64,000 nt of DNA from Strigamia acuminata (lineage: Eukaryota > Arthropoda > Chilopoda > Geophilomorpha > Linotaeniidae), in NCBI GenBank assembly GCA_949358305.1, contig OX442318.1, forward strand, positions 9,100,501 to 9,164,500. Direction: 5' to 3'. The first letter of the stretch is position 1. Every line of letters begins with the position of its first letter. Position numbers and translations under genes: made by a program. This document shows positions 7,916-18,975 of this stretch, piece after piece. The notes under the pieces were generated by a model. The model did not search any database, was not told where the DNA came from, and saw only the letters and a list, made by a program, of their open reading frames with translations.

Positions 7916-9990
7916 AACCGGCTAAGTGAAAATTAGTCGCATTTTACAACCTAGGCATTCTTAAATCTACTTCGATCTCTCGAAACTTCACGTTTCCATG
8001 ATAAAGAAGATCCAACTTCTCAGTTTGGACTAAGATACAACTTGATCCAACACCGTTTTGACGATACTTTGACAACGAGCAATCATCAAACCATTTAGCG
8101 GATCATCCAATACTAGCTATTTAATTACTATTATGGAGTTAATTGAGTGGCACAAGGTGATGTGTAAAACCAATAGATTTTACAGTAAATTCGTTTCGAT
8201 GAGGTCTGTAACAATGCTATCACAGACAAGATGACAAATATTGACATTCAGGCATTACCAAATTAATGGAATTTACCAATAACATTCGCAAATGTTGTGT
8301 GGATAATGTATCTATTTGTGAGTCCAGTTCCTCAAAAATGGGCAGCATATGTAGATCTCGGAACGCAGGCTGATTTAAACTACCACAATCAGCTACAGCA
8401 CCACAAAAGAACCGATATTTTCGATAATGACTGAACAAATCTCGTTCAGTTCAAAGCTGGCTTGTCGCCCCGTTGTTTTACAGCATTAATGTAACTATAG
8501 TATGAAAACAAAATCAAAATCAAATATGTGGTCCGCGTAATTCTTCCCAAGTTAAGACGTCAAAGCTTGGGCAAATGTTTCACTAATGATATTACACATT
8601 CCGATGAAGCTTCTAGGTATGACAAATCGAGGGCTATCAGGTTGCCACAAACTTGGAGTATATTAACTGCAAGCTTGTGCGTAGGGTGAAAGTAAACCCA
8701 AAACCAAAAGATAAAGACGTTGTGCCGGGACGAATAAAATCATCCGGATGCAAAAGAACCTACGTCTTCGCTTACTGCATAAGTATAACATAGGCGAGAC
8801 CTATGTTTGACAACAGACCGTTGGTATGTATTAACCAATGTGTCAGATGGTGAATCTCGTAACAATAATGTGCAGCGACTGTTTCCAAGCTCCATGCTGA
8901 TTTCTTATTAGGCATGGCGTAGAAAAAATTAGATGGAATGTAATGATGACCATCGAAACATTCATTCAAATTAGGAGGTAGGTGGCACTGCAGAAGGCAG
9001 CGTCACAAAATAGAGTCCAGAATGTTGAGATTATAAAAGATAAGAATTGCTTAAAAGAGGGTCGAATCTCTCCCCCCCCCTCTCCCATCAACTTCAGAGA
9101 GGATATCATGTGCATTTTATTTTATTCTCTAAATAAATCTTATATAAAAGAAAAACCAGCTTCGCAAAACTAGGGAATTTCGGGAGTGGGACCCGAACCC
9201 TGTATCCATGAGTCCATGCGGCAGATATTGCTCTACTCATTTGATCACACTGGGGCGATTTTAACGTAATTTCTAATTTCATCTCGAGCTGTGTCATCGA
9301 TATTTTGACAACCAACAAATAACAAACAAATAAATGGATTTTCCTCTCAACATTTACCAAAACTGTAGCAGTATTAATCGCGAGGCTCACTGAGATTTCA
9401 CAGTTTAGTGGCTGGAAAGAAAAACCTTGGATTATGTAGGTATACATCTGGTATCACACTAAACCTGAAAAAGAAAGGACAAAGTATTGGTATTGAAAAG
9501 CATGCATCCGATGGAGCAAATTTAATCAGAAAAACTTTAATTTTGCTACAATGCACCGAATTGTACAAAACAGACATTCCAAAATTAATTTCGAATACTT
9601 TGTATAATTTTGTTATTAATTTTAGATTTTTAATCCCTTTTAAGGCCGTTCAGTCCATCCTTAGATTCAGAGCTTTGAATGAGCCTATGGCGAATAGATC
9701 TGCCACAAAAAAGTAAAAGCATCTAAATTGATGTAGTACACAGAAAAATTCTCTGAATTAAAATTGGATTGAGAAACAAATAAAAAACCCCCATGAATTT
9801 AACACATGTTAAAGCCAATAAAGGAAAAACTATCTCATGAAGTAACCTAAGGCATAGAAAAATGTGAGGTTTATTTTGTAAATAGTCACGTAAAGCTTAT
9901 AGAATCTCACATTAACCAATAGTTTCAACTGATATTGCAAGAAAGACTATTCTGTGTGAGAAAGCTTTAAATGCACAAAATTCATTTGCT
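7916..9990. other. Interior of the second DIRS element without recognisable gene
   Basis: No reverse transcriptase, RNase H or methyltransferase motif is visible on either strand. Open frames are short (65-113 codons) and unlike known domains. A tRNA-like segment lies at 9172-9258. The stretch may be foreign sequence captured by the element or heavily decayed element sequence. Confidence 0.5.
9172..9258 (-). ncRNA. tRNA-like segment (SINE head or tRNA pseudogene)
   Basis: The minus strand has an A-box-like TGATCAAATGAGTAGAGC and a B-box-like GGTTCGGGTCC (one mismatch to GGTTCRANNCC) at tRNA-like spacing. A good cloverleaf acceptor stem is not apparent, so a tRNA-derived SINE or a pseudogene is more likely than a working tRNA. 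Confidence 0.4.
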
Positions 9991-10227
9991 AAAAAACAAA
10001 TGAGTCGCCGAAAATTGCAAAAACTATTTGCACTCCATCAGTTGACCAGTTGAAGCCCATGTGCACTGACAAGACCGACCTCTGCTTGATGGGAAAAATA
10101 ACTCGGCGTCCGCCTTGAAGCGGAAAAAACTTCCTTAGCTGCGCAGCAACATTAGCAGCCACAACCCATGTGCGCTGTCCAGAGAAAAATCCGAAAAACT
10201 GGGCAAAACTCCCGATTTGTAGCGGAC

Positions 10228-10699
10228 AAAACTTCCGCTTTTCTAGCGTGCAAAACTTTATTTTTTTTTTGAGTGGGCAAAGCCTCCGCTTTGTAGCGGG
10301 CAAAAGCTCCGCTTTGTAGCGAGCCAAAGCTCCGCTTTGTAGCGGGCAAAAGCTCCGCTTTGTAGCGGGCAAAAGCTCCGCTTTGTAGCGGGCAAAACCT
10401 CCGCTTTTTAGCGGGCAAAACCTCCGCTTTTTAGCGAGCAAAACCTCCGCTTTTTAGCGGGCAAAACCTCCGCTTTTTAGCGGGCAAAACCTCCGCTTCT
10501 TAGCGGGCAAAACCTCCGCTTCTTAGCGGGCAAAACCTCCGCTTTTAGCGGGCAAAACCTCCGCTTTTTAGCGGGCAAAACCTCCGCTTCTTAGCGGGCA
10601 AAACCTCCGCTTTTTAGCGGGCAAAACCTCCGCTTTGCAGCGGGCAAGACCTCCGCTTTGCAGCGGGCAAAACCTCCGCTTTGCAGCGGGCAAAACCTC
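10228..10699. repeat. 24-bp tandem array, about 19 copies
   Basis: The unit is GCGGGCAAAACCTCCGCTTTTTAG-like (key words GGGCAAAA and CTCCGCTTT). A block of variants with AGCTCCGCTTTGTAGC precedes the main array. Because 24 is a multiple of three, several frames stay open and give repetitive hypothetical proteins; I do not call them genes. The unit contains GCGG/CCGC and can fold on itself. Confidence 0.9.
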
Positions 10700-10710
10700 G
10701 GTTCGGTGAA

Positions 10711-10816
10711 CCTGAACCAAAACCCCAGCAACAGAGCGAGACATGTTACGGGCATTACATGGGCCTGAACCAAAACCCCAGCAACAGAGCGAGACATGTT
10801 ACGGGCATTACATGGG
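10711..10816. repeat. 53-bp tandem duplication
   Basis: CCTGAACCAAAACCCCAGC begins both copies, at 10711 and 10764, and CATTACATGGG ends both. I see no difference between the copies. Confidence 0.9.
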
Positions 10817-10818
10817 TC

Positions 10819-11098
10819 TCACCTCTCGCGTCCCAAAGGCGCGTTCCGCGGGGCAGAAGAGGACTTAACCGAAAAGACGAACCAGCCAAAAACATCCTCT
10901 GCTCCAGTCTGCTGAAGCGACGGTATCGGCAACGTCCGACTGACGTGACTCTTCCAAAGCAAAGTCGTACTGGCTCGGGTCGGTCGTTTCATGGACAACG
11001 GCAGTCTTAGCCACCTTCTGCTTGGCGGTTGGCGGGCGGCCACGAATGGACGTGTTAGCGACGATAATATCGTCCGTCAAAAAGCAAAAATAATTCAA
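10819..11098 (-). pseudogene. Probable gag 5' remnant of the second DIRS element
   Basis: Two overlapping minus-strand frames (77 and 74 codons) start just inside the right-hand terminal repeat, where DIRS gag normally begins. One starts MNYFCFLTDDII and contains RGRPPTAKQKVAKT, a basic patch. There is no sequence similarity that I can name; the call rests on position and composition. Confidence 0.35.
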
Positions 11099-11154
11099 AA
11101 ACTAACCAAAAAGAAGCAGCAAAAATTTTCCGTGGAATCCAAAATGGCAGAAGA

Positions 11155-11288
11155 AATTAGACTGAGGATTTGGACTGTCCGTAGCCCGCAGTAAGGGTGT
11201 AACCTGGTGGTGGTTTTTTCTTTTCTTTAAAGTTCTGAGTTCAAATGGAGAAATTAGACAATTCCTAAATTAGCAATATTTATTTCCG
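11155..11288 (-). repeat. Inverted terminal repeat, window-right copy
   Basis: This is the inverse of 6536-6669 with no mismatch seen over 133 bp. The last bases out to 11301 (GTTGTATAATT) are end-specific and recur inverted at 6917-6927. Confidence 0.9.
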
Positions 11289-11301
11289 CTGTTGTATAAT
11301 T

Positions 11302-11844
11302 GAGATTCCCGCGGGTCTGTTTTAACCAAGCAATTGTAGGTTTGTGGGCGCCTCAACTCTAACATTAAACCAGTGCCAGCTTAACGTAAAGGCATCCACA
11401 CAGGGAATCTAATTTATTTGGGGTCAGGATCTCAACCCAGGCACTTGCAAGATAGCAACCTTATACTGTATGTAGAAGGGAATAGTCCGGAATATATGTA
11501 CTGTACAACCTTACTAGGAAGAGCTCGCGATCCCCAATTACACGCAAAGAATTCTATTTTCTCCTACATACGTGTAAGTGTTGGGTGTCACGTGCAGCAG
11601 ACGCCTAGAGCAACAGCAACCTGCGTTTTTTGTGGGAAAAAATGAATCGATTGGGACACCAAATATTATCATAAATGTCCGCAGTGAGGAGGAAGATCAC
11701 AGGCAATGTGGCTAAAAATTAACTCGGCGCATTCGAGGCCTGAGTTGGAGATCCAATAGCAAGGAAAACGTAGCGTAAAATGAAATGATGAGGCGCATTT
11801 TGTTCACTATGGCAACAATGAGAGCTATACGCGGGCTATTATTA
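11302..11844. other. No gene seen
   Basis: A 75-codon open frame at 11418-11645 has no recognisable motif. Nothing else stands out. Confidence 0.5.
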
Positions 11845-12180
11845 TGTAGTATTATTATGTAGTAGTAATAGTAATAATTGTAGTAGTAATAGTAATAATT
11901 GTAGTAGTAATAGTAATAGTTGTAGTAGTAATAGTAATAATTGTAGTAGTAATAGTAATAATTGTAGTAGTAATAGTAATAATTGTAGTAGTAACAGTAA
12001 TAATTGTAGTAGTAACAGTAATAATTGTAGTAGCAACAGTAATAATTGTAGTAGTAACAGTAATAATTGTAGTAGTAACAGTAATAATTGTAGTAGTAAC
12101 AGTAATAATTGTAGTAGTAACAGTAATAATTGTAGTAGTAATAGTAATAATTGTAGTAGTAATAGTAATCGTTATAAACA
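11845..12180. repeat. 21-bp tandem array, about 15 copies
   Basis: The unit is GTAGTAGTAATAGTAATAATT with mostly T/C or A/G variation at one position (AATAG or AACAG). It keeps three minus-strand frames open (poly-Leu or Thr/Ile repeats), which are artefacts of the 3n period. Confidence 0.93.
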
Positions 12181-15100
12181 ATAGTACCGTAGTAGTAGTA
12201 ATAGTAATAATAGTAATAGTAATATTCCTGCTAATTAATTGTGTATTATTATGATCATTGTATTACTGTTGTAGTTTGATCTCAATTTAATGCATGTTTA
12301 CAGACACTCCAGATAAGTCAATCAAACAACTGTATTCATTAAATCAATTAATATTCTATAAAATAACTGATAAAAATTGATTTTTTATGTCAAAATGTAA
12401 TATTTGCAGTTCCATTTGTAGTAATCTATGTGTATTATCTGCTGAAATAAATACATTCACGTTTATGTCGACAACCAACAAAGAGTACTAATATTCACAC
12501 AAACACGCATAAAATCTAGAAACCCACACTTAAATCTTCAACAAGGAAGGTGGCGCCATCCACAATTCCCACCCACAACCAACAATTTGAAATAACCAAT
12601 CCCAAAACGCTGCACTAGATGGCACTGCAATTCAAACTCAACCACATCTCCCAAACGCCAAACTGCAAGAAAACCCATTAAAATTAAACAAGTGCCATAC
12701 TTAATATTCCCATAAAATGATTCCGGCAGCAGATGGGATACATTTGGCCTCAAGACCACCAACAAATTACAGTCAAACACCAGCCTTTCACACAACCCAC
12801 CAAGAGGAGGTGAGGTCAACAGTCAGCTGCTGAACCAGCTTGTCCGAATTATAATTTCTGATTTCCCAAATAACAAAATTCAATCAATGTTCCCCTACAA
12901 TCCAAAAGAATAAAAAAAAAATACTGCAACACCATTTCCCAAACCTCCAAGCTCATTGATTTAAGCACAGCACAAGATTTAACAACTTATTCTTGTGTTG
13001 AATGCACCTAGTGGAGTTTTCTCATTAGGGTTATTAAGCACTTTTATGCGACAACTTTTGCATGAAAGTAAAACCCCAGAGTTGCCCGCTTTTTGTGGTA
13101 AAATTGGCCCATGTTAAACGTATACTAATAGTTAGATCAGACTCAATTTGGGCGACAAGAGCCCAAATAAAAGAAAAGTAGTTGGTGCTAATGGTGCTGC
13201 TAACACGCCCAAATGCACCCAGACAAAGGATCACGGGTTTTTCAAAATACCTCGCAACGAGCGCCGGTGCCAAAGTGCTTTTGGCGACATTTTAAACGCA
13301 TCACCACACACCGTACATAACTTGAAACAAAATGTTTGGGGAAGCGTGGATTGCCTCAAATCGATTGTCAACACTGAAAAAAAAAATAAAAAAAAAATTA
13401 AAAAAATACTGGTATAAAAATAATAATGAAAAAAAAAAAAACTTTTCATCCATCAACTCTTTTCTTTCACGTTCCTCATAGTTAAAAAGAAAAAAAAATT
13501 AGAAAACTGCGCACCATCAACATGAAACTCCGGCAGTGTGCGCCCGTGTTTATCTGCGGTTGGAATCGCATAGAGCAGGGCCCCCTCCATGTAAATGTTT
13601 CGACGTTTACATTTCGGCTCGTGATGAATGGCACATCCGATAACGACTCGCAGGCATAATTACCACAAACTTGTGACAACCTCCAAATCCCCAGCGATAC
13701 TATACTGCAGTATGTGTGTGTGTGTGTGGATGACTATTTCTCTCGCATGCAGCAGCCCAAATCGTGAATTTGAGAATCCCATCGCTCCCATTTCTCACAT
13801 TCAAACAAAATAAGATGAAAACTACATACAGGCTAACTCGATTAAACTCTCTCCTAACCTTTTTTTTCTTCTTCTTTTTCTTTTCGCTTTCTCCCTCGCT
13901 GACTCTTCTCTTTCACAACACTTGCACTGCTCTTGTGTGTGTGTCAGCATGGGACTAATTACAGGAAACGAAGAAACCGCCCAGTAACAACTATACAGCA
14001 ACTAACAAAGTTGTAATTTCTTTCCTAAATAAGATAATAATCCATGGAAATTACAACAACTCGTTTGAAAGGAGATGTAGCGAGTAAATCGACTGTCCGA
14101 AAATTCAATTATCTTCTCGTAATGTATATATTGAAAATGTGAATGCGCTGATACGTGTCCACTACTAGATTCCAATTTGAGAAGAAAAGGTCGCGGGCAA
14201 GATGCCAGTTCTGCATGTTAGGCTTCGATAGCTTGTTTACTCTGTCGGATAAAGCGAAGTTATTCGCCAATTCGGCTTTGGCAAATACAAAAAAAAAAAA
14301 ATACTATATATTTTACCACTGCGATACTTCGTGTGCAATTTCCTGTTGCAATAGTGCATTTCTAATAAAAATGAAAAACCTTTATTGTTTCATACATGAT
14401 CAACCGTAGCTAGGGGAAAATATGGAAGCTGCATGATACTTTATACATGGTATTGTTGCCAATACAATGTACTTCCTAACTGCGCTTAAGCCTGCACAAT
14501 TCCTTGTGGTGCAAATACAACATACAAATCTTACACGAATAAATTTAAATATATTTTTTTAAACGTCTAAGACACTAACAGTGGCAAAATCGTTTCTCAG
14601 ACAGTCGTTTCTTCGACACCACTTCTCCAACAAGCCATGAATATGTTTTGACTGTTGCAAAATGGTTCAAATGGTCCAAAGAATCATTTGAGGGTCTACA
14701 GACGCCAACTGAGAAGCGGGGCATGCCCACTTCCTATAGCTTTGAAAATAAAACCCAAAATCGCCATTTTTAATCTGCTTTTTAAAAAAAAAACAATAAA
14801 AATTTTTTCATGGGCCCTTGGACCGACTGCTGGTTCCGCCGTTGTGCAATAATGGAAGCGAACAATCTTCGTCAAAGTGATTTGAGACAAAAGTTAGAAG
14901 TGTTTCAAAACCCCAATACATCACTGTATACTTAAAACTCGTCTTAGGGGTCTTGATGTGATCCCCCAACAAGACGGAATGGTTCAATTGCTGTCAATCA
15001 TTCGGCCGGGCTCGAGTTACTTTGTCGCAGACCCTCTCCATTTTCCAATCAAGATTCCTCTCTCAACCCTAGTTACGGATGACAAAGAAGACCCTGTGTC

Positions 15101-16147
15101 AATTACATGCTTCTTTCACATCCCGCCACTTGATTTTTTTCTGTTGGATATCGAGCAACTGATTTACGGACGGAAACGACAACAAGTTTCTGAAAAATTG
15201 GAAAAGGGAGTCACGGGTCACCAACAAATTTAAAACCACAAAAACTCTTCAAAACTTGCGTTTCTCATTTCTTTTCTCGCCCAATCATAAAAAAAGTCCC
15301 AAAAGTTTGGAATAATCCAAATTCTTTGAAACTGAAGTCGATTTTGCATTGCAGGGAAGCTTGGGTGATATATACAGCAAGTACCGTATTTCCCGTCTAT
15401 TTTACGGTAGGCACATTCACAAATGTATGTTTTAGTATGTATGTACTTCGCTGACGTAGCCTGAGATTGCATGAGATTCTGCGCTGAGTTTAAGAAGCGA
15501 TAATCCTCGTGTCCCGCAATCTGCTGGGTTTTTAGTTCCAGAAATGTGACGCTAAAGAATTGCTGGAGCTAACTGCTGAATTTCTCTGACGCGATTCGCC
15601 ACAAAAGTCTTCCAAGTAATAGGAGGCGCTGATTTAACAGCGTCATACAAAATGACTTAAAGAAAGGCAGGTAAGCCAAGCGGACATGGCACGTTTGACT
15701 TGCAGACATCCGTAAACCGATGTTGCCGATCTGAAATGAGTATATAACTGTTAGTACTGACTGCATCTAGATATTTTTATCTTGTTTAGGGACTCAATAA
15801 GTTTTAATTTTCATCAATACAACTTAATTTTATTAGTCTAAACAACTTTATGTCTGTTGCTTTTGATTAATTTGGTCGGCGTGTGATTTTTTTTAGAATA
15901 AAAACAAATCCTTGCTTCGTCGCTTCCGACATACATCGGCAGCCATTTTATGTGAGGCAACTCTTTGGCTGTTCCTACGCTCAGTAAATTGTATTCAATG
16001 AGAAGTAACTCAAGAAGAAGCCTCAATTCTTTTTTTTAATTTTGCTCAAAAATTATTTTAAATAAAAAAAAATAAAAAAAATAAATAAACAATTAAAAAC
16101 GCATGTGCAGTAATTTCTTCATGCATACAATTTTGTGAAAACTGGCA

Positions 16148-16181
<34 letters not shown>

Positions 16182-16910
16182 ACGAGAAACCAAGAAAAGA
16201 TAAATAATTTAAAATTCATCGTAATCAATACACTCTAGACCTATTTCCAACCCCTTTCCATCCATATCCCCTCTTTCCTCATCCTCACCAACAAAATCAA
16301 TTTCTGCACGTACATTTGCACACTCCAAGAAAAAAAAAAAGAAAAACTAAAAAGATGCAACCGGGATTGGATCGGACCTCATGCTGATCGAAGAGCTGCA
16401 CCCACAGAGGAGAAAACGTATTCAAAGAAATCGCTAGCCGAAAAGGAAAAGAGAAATGTGATGGCAGTAGTGGCCCCGTACCCAGATTGCATTTGCCGTT
16501 CTCACAACACCCTAACTTATTCCAACGCACAATGAAATACTTCTTCTTCCATGCAAATTGGGGCGGGTAACTTGACACAAAAGACGGACAGAAAGGAACA
16601 CTTATTTTGTATAAAAAATATAAATAAAAAAGGGGAAAAAATTTCCTTTCCGCGTTACAAGACCACAAGTAACGTTCAGTGTCAGTTTATGACATTCACA
16701 AAAGCCGAATGTTTGCTGTAAAGCAATATGAAGAGCCACAATAAACATACATGACAAGTTGAGTTGATGACTTGTGTTGTTTACTTATTTTGTGCCAATT
16801 GAATATTTTTTTTTGCGTTGCTAGGAAGTTGTTTGTCTAAATTATAGTGTGGGGATAATATAGTTCAAAAATTCATTTTTTAGAAAAAAATATCTAAGGA
16901 ATATCCAAAT
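12181..16910. other. Intergenic or intronic DNA, mostly unassigned
   Basis: AT-rich with simple repeats: A/T runs, TG repeats near 13711, and a 30-base A run near 16150. A frame at 13148-13417 (HGFFKIPRNERRCQSAFGDI) reads like protein but has no family I recognise and runs into a low-complexity Lys/Asn tail. Frames at 12538-12819 and 16297-16668 on the minus strand lack motifs. Confidence 0.5.
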
Positions 16911-17560
16911 TACAGTTGAACACTGATTATCGGAACATCGGTTACACGAACTACCGGTTATCCGAACAGTAGTAATTGATTTAAAAAAAAAAGATTTTAA
17001 CGTTTTCTAATGATTTTTTGATTGATTTGAAACAATTTTAATCAATATGTAACGATTTTAAACGATTCTAATCGATTTGTAACGATTTTAATCGATTTTT
17101 AACAATTTTAATCGATTTTTAACGATTTTAATTGATTTTTAACGATTCTAATCGATTTTTAACGATTTTAATCGATTTTTAACGATTTTAATAGATTTTT
17201 AACAATTTTAATCGATTTTTCACGATTTTAATCGATTTTTCACGATTTTAATCAATTTTTCACGATTTTAATCGATTTTTAACGATTTTAATCGATTTTT
17301 AACAATTTTAATCGATTTGTAACGATTTTAATCGATTTTTAACAAATTTTAAACTTTTAATGACTTTTATCGATTTCTTTTTAATTTTGAACAAATTTCA
17401 GTGATTTTTTAAGAATTTTTAAAAATTTTTGAACGTTTTATTTTTTATTTTTATACACAGTAAAGCATGTATATAAACCTAACTTCCGATTAAGCGGACA
17501 AATCGGTTTTATAAAAACCAATATCTCCCAATTAGTTTGGATAATCGGTGTTCTACTAGA
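16911..17560. mobile_element. pogo/Tigger-like MITE
   Basis: The left end is TACAGTTGAACACTGATTATC. The right end, read inverted, is CTAGTAGAACACCGATTATC. This TIR, with a TA at the left edge, matches the CAGTnGAACxxCGATTATCCGAA style of pogo/Tigger elements. The interior has no transposase and is filled by a 21-bp array. Confidence 0.7.
17010..17350. repeat. 21-bp tandem array inside the pogo-like MITE
   Basis: The unit is AACGATTTTAATCGATTTTT-like, in about 16 copies with moderate variation. It contains ATCGAT palindromes. It sits between the two MITE ends. Confidence 0.9.
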
Positions 17561-18440
17561 AAGATATTTGATAAAAAAAAAATATTGCCAGTACTCATTG
17601 ATTATTTAGCAAAAAAAAAAAAAATGCAAATATTGTCTGCATAAGTTCCCCGAAACAAAAAACAATTACCAAAACAACCAAAACAAAATCAATCTTGAAC
17701 AATTTTTCATTAAAAGCCAAACAAAAAACAGCAAACAAGAACCATTCAAAGAAGATTACACAAAAGCAAAAAAAAAAAATTAAAAAATAAGAAATAAAAT
17801 AAAAAATAAAATTTTTAATCTTCAAAAAACCCAATGTCGAAAAATACTCCAATCCTTAGCAATAAATCAAAAGCCCAGTTCAGGGTCCAGTCAGTATATT
17901 ACGAGCCTCCATCTTGGCATGATCAGTCGCCTGTGAACGACCCTTAAATCATCGTCGTGACCGTGATCAAATATGCTACAGATTTGTTCCGACATACTGC
18001 GAAGAAAGAAGGCATGCTACCCGCCAACCTCTCCTAACTCTCTTTCATAAATTTATCACTGCACCATTAATAAAATAATAGTAATAAAAAAAAATAATAA
18101 TAAATTACAACCGCCGACCTAAATTACACGTGAAAGTATTAAAAAATTTCTCACTGCTCACTCTAGCATTCCCTCTTAATTGATTTGCTAAAGCACTTAA
18201 TGTACTGCTTGTTTACAACCAAAACAAATTACTCGTAAAGTTGAACCCTATCGTTACATCGCAAACATCTATGACTAACACTAATGCTTTTTTATGACAT
18301 ATTGTCCGTGTAAACATTATTTCATTTAACACAGGTGATTGAGTTATGTTCAGGGTCAGAGAGATTTTTAAACGGCGTCTATTACTCCCATAATTAAATG
18401 ATAATTTAATTTATTCTCATCAGAACACTAAAAATGTGCG
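17561..18440. other. No gene seen
   Basis: A-rich stretches around 17580-17830 give a Phe-rich open frame on the minus strand that I treat as composition only. Confidence 0.5.
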
Positions 18441-18449
18441 CAATTCGTA

Positions 18450-18595
18450 TCATCGTGTTGGCTTCTCTGCTTTACTTCACATGATGGCTACTCTGCATTA
18501 CCTCACGTGTTAGCTTCTCTGCATTACTTCACATGTTGGCTTCTCTGCATTACTTCACGTGTGGGCTACTCTGCATTACTTCTCTGCATTGCTTG
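18450..18595. repeat. 26-bp minisatellite, about 5 copies
   Basis: The unit is GTTGGCTTCTCTGCATTACTTCACAT with variation between CACAT and CACGT. A fragment of the unit (CTTCTCTGCATTACACGTCAC) recurs at about 19608-19630. Confidence 0.85.
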
Positions 18596-18863
18596 TACTC
18601 GTGTAATTGCAACAAAAAAATATATTACAAAATGCATTCTCGAGAAACCCGATGCATATTGGATAATTACGGTATCGATTAAACCCCAGTTTCTACTTCA
18701 CACACATTTGTTTAGAATTCGTCTTAATTCTTCTAAATAGATTATAGTGCTCACATCCTACACATATCCTAACCTAACCGAATCAAGCAGCACTCAGTAA
18801 TCAGTCCATGTGGTCAATATAATTCTCAATGGTCGCTCTCTTAAACCTCTTACTTCACCTAAG

Positions 18864-18975
18864 GACCATCTGGTGGGGATGGCCACACACAGTTGTCCTA
18901 GTGAAAGAAGTTAAGCAGCATTGCGTCTTGTCAGTATTTGGATTAGAGGCTGAGTAAGACACAGTGGAGTCCCTG
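18864..18975 (+). ncRNA. 5S rRNA-like pseudogene or 5S-derived SINE
   Basis: GGCCACACACAG near 18880, AAGTTAAGCAGCATTG at about 18907-18922 and CAGTATTTGGATTAGAGGC at about 18931-18950 match, with changes, the 5S rRNA order GGCCATACC, AAGCTAAGCAGGGTCG and TTAGTACTTGGATGGGAGAC. That order includes the internal box A and box C promoter elements. The 5' end is poor and there are many substitutions, so it is not a working 5S gene. A SINE3-type element is the alternative. Confidence 0.55.

Larger units (their letters stand above)
6489..11301 (-). mobile_element. Non-autonomous, internally deleted DIRS-like element
   Basis: The two ends carry inverted repeats of 133 bp (6536-6668 and 11155-11288 by matching bases) that I find identical by eye. 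An internal complementary region at 6854-6955 matches both outer ends in inverted orientation, as expected for DIRS. Both outer boundaries are AATT (6489-6492 and 11298-11301). On the minus strand the order is right-hand repeat, gag remnant, minisatellite, unassigned filler, broken recombinase, complementary region and left-hand repeat. No reverse transcriptase or RNase H is present. The identical ends and decayed interior suggest movement in trans by a relative. Its sequence differs from the element at 1-4053. Confidence 0.85.

Noticed and set aside
9989-10441. 150-codon minus frame with repeated FARYKAELLPATKR words
   Set aside because: It is the translation of the 24-bp array; no domain and no start context.
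11842-12181. Leu-rich and Thr/Ile-rich open frames
   Set aside because: They are products of a 21-bp array, which keeps frames open because 21 is a multiple of three.
16297-16668. 123-codon minus frame with hydrophobic segments
   Set aside because: No family motif, A/T-run composition and no splice or promoter context.
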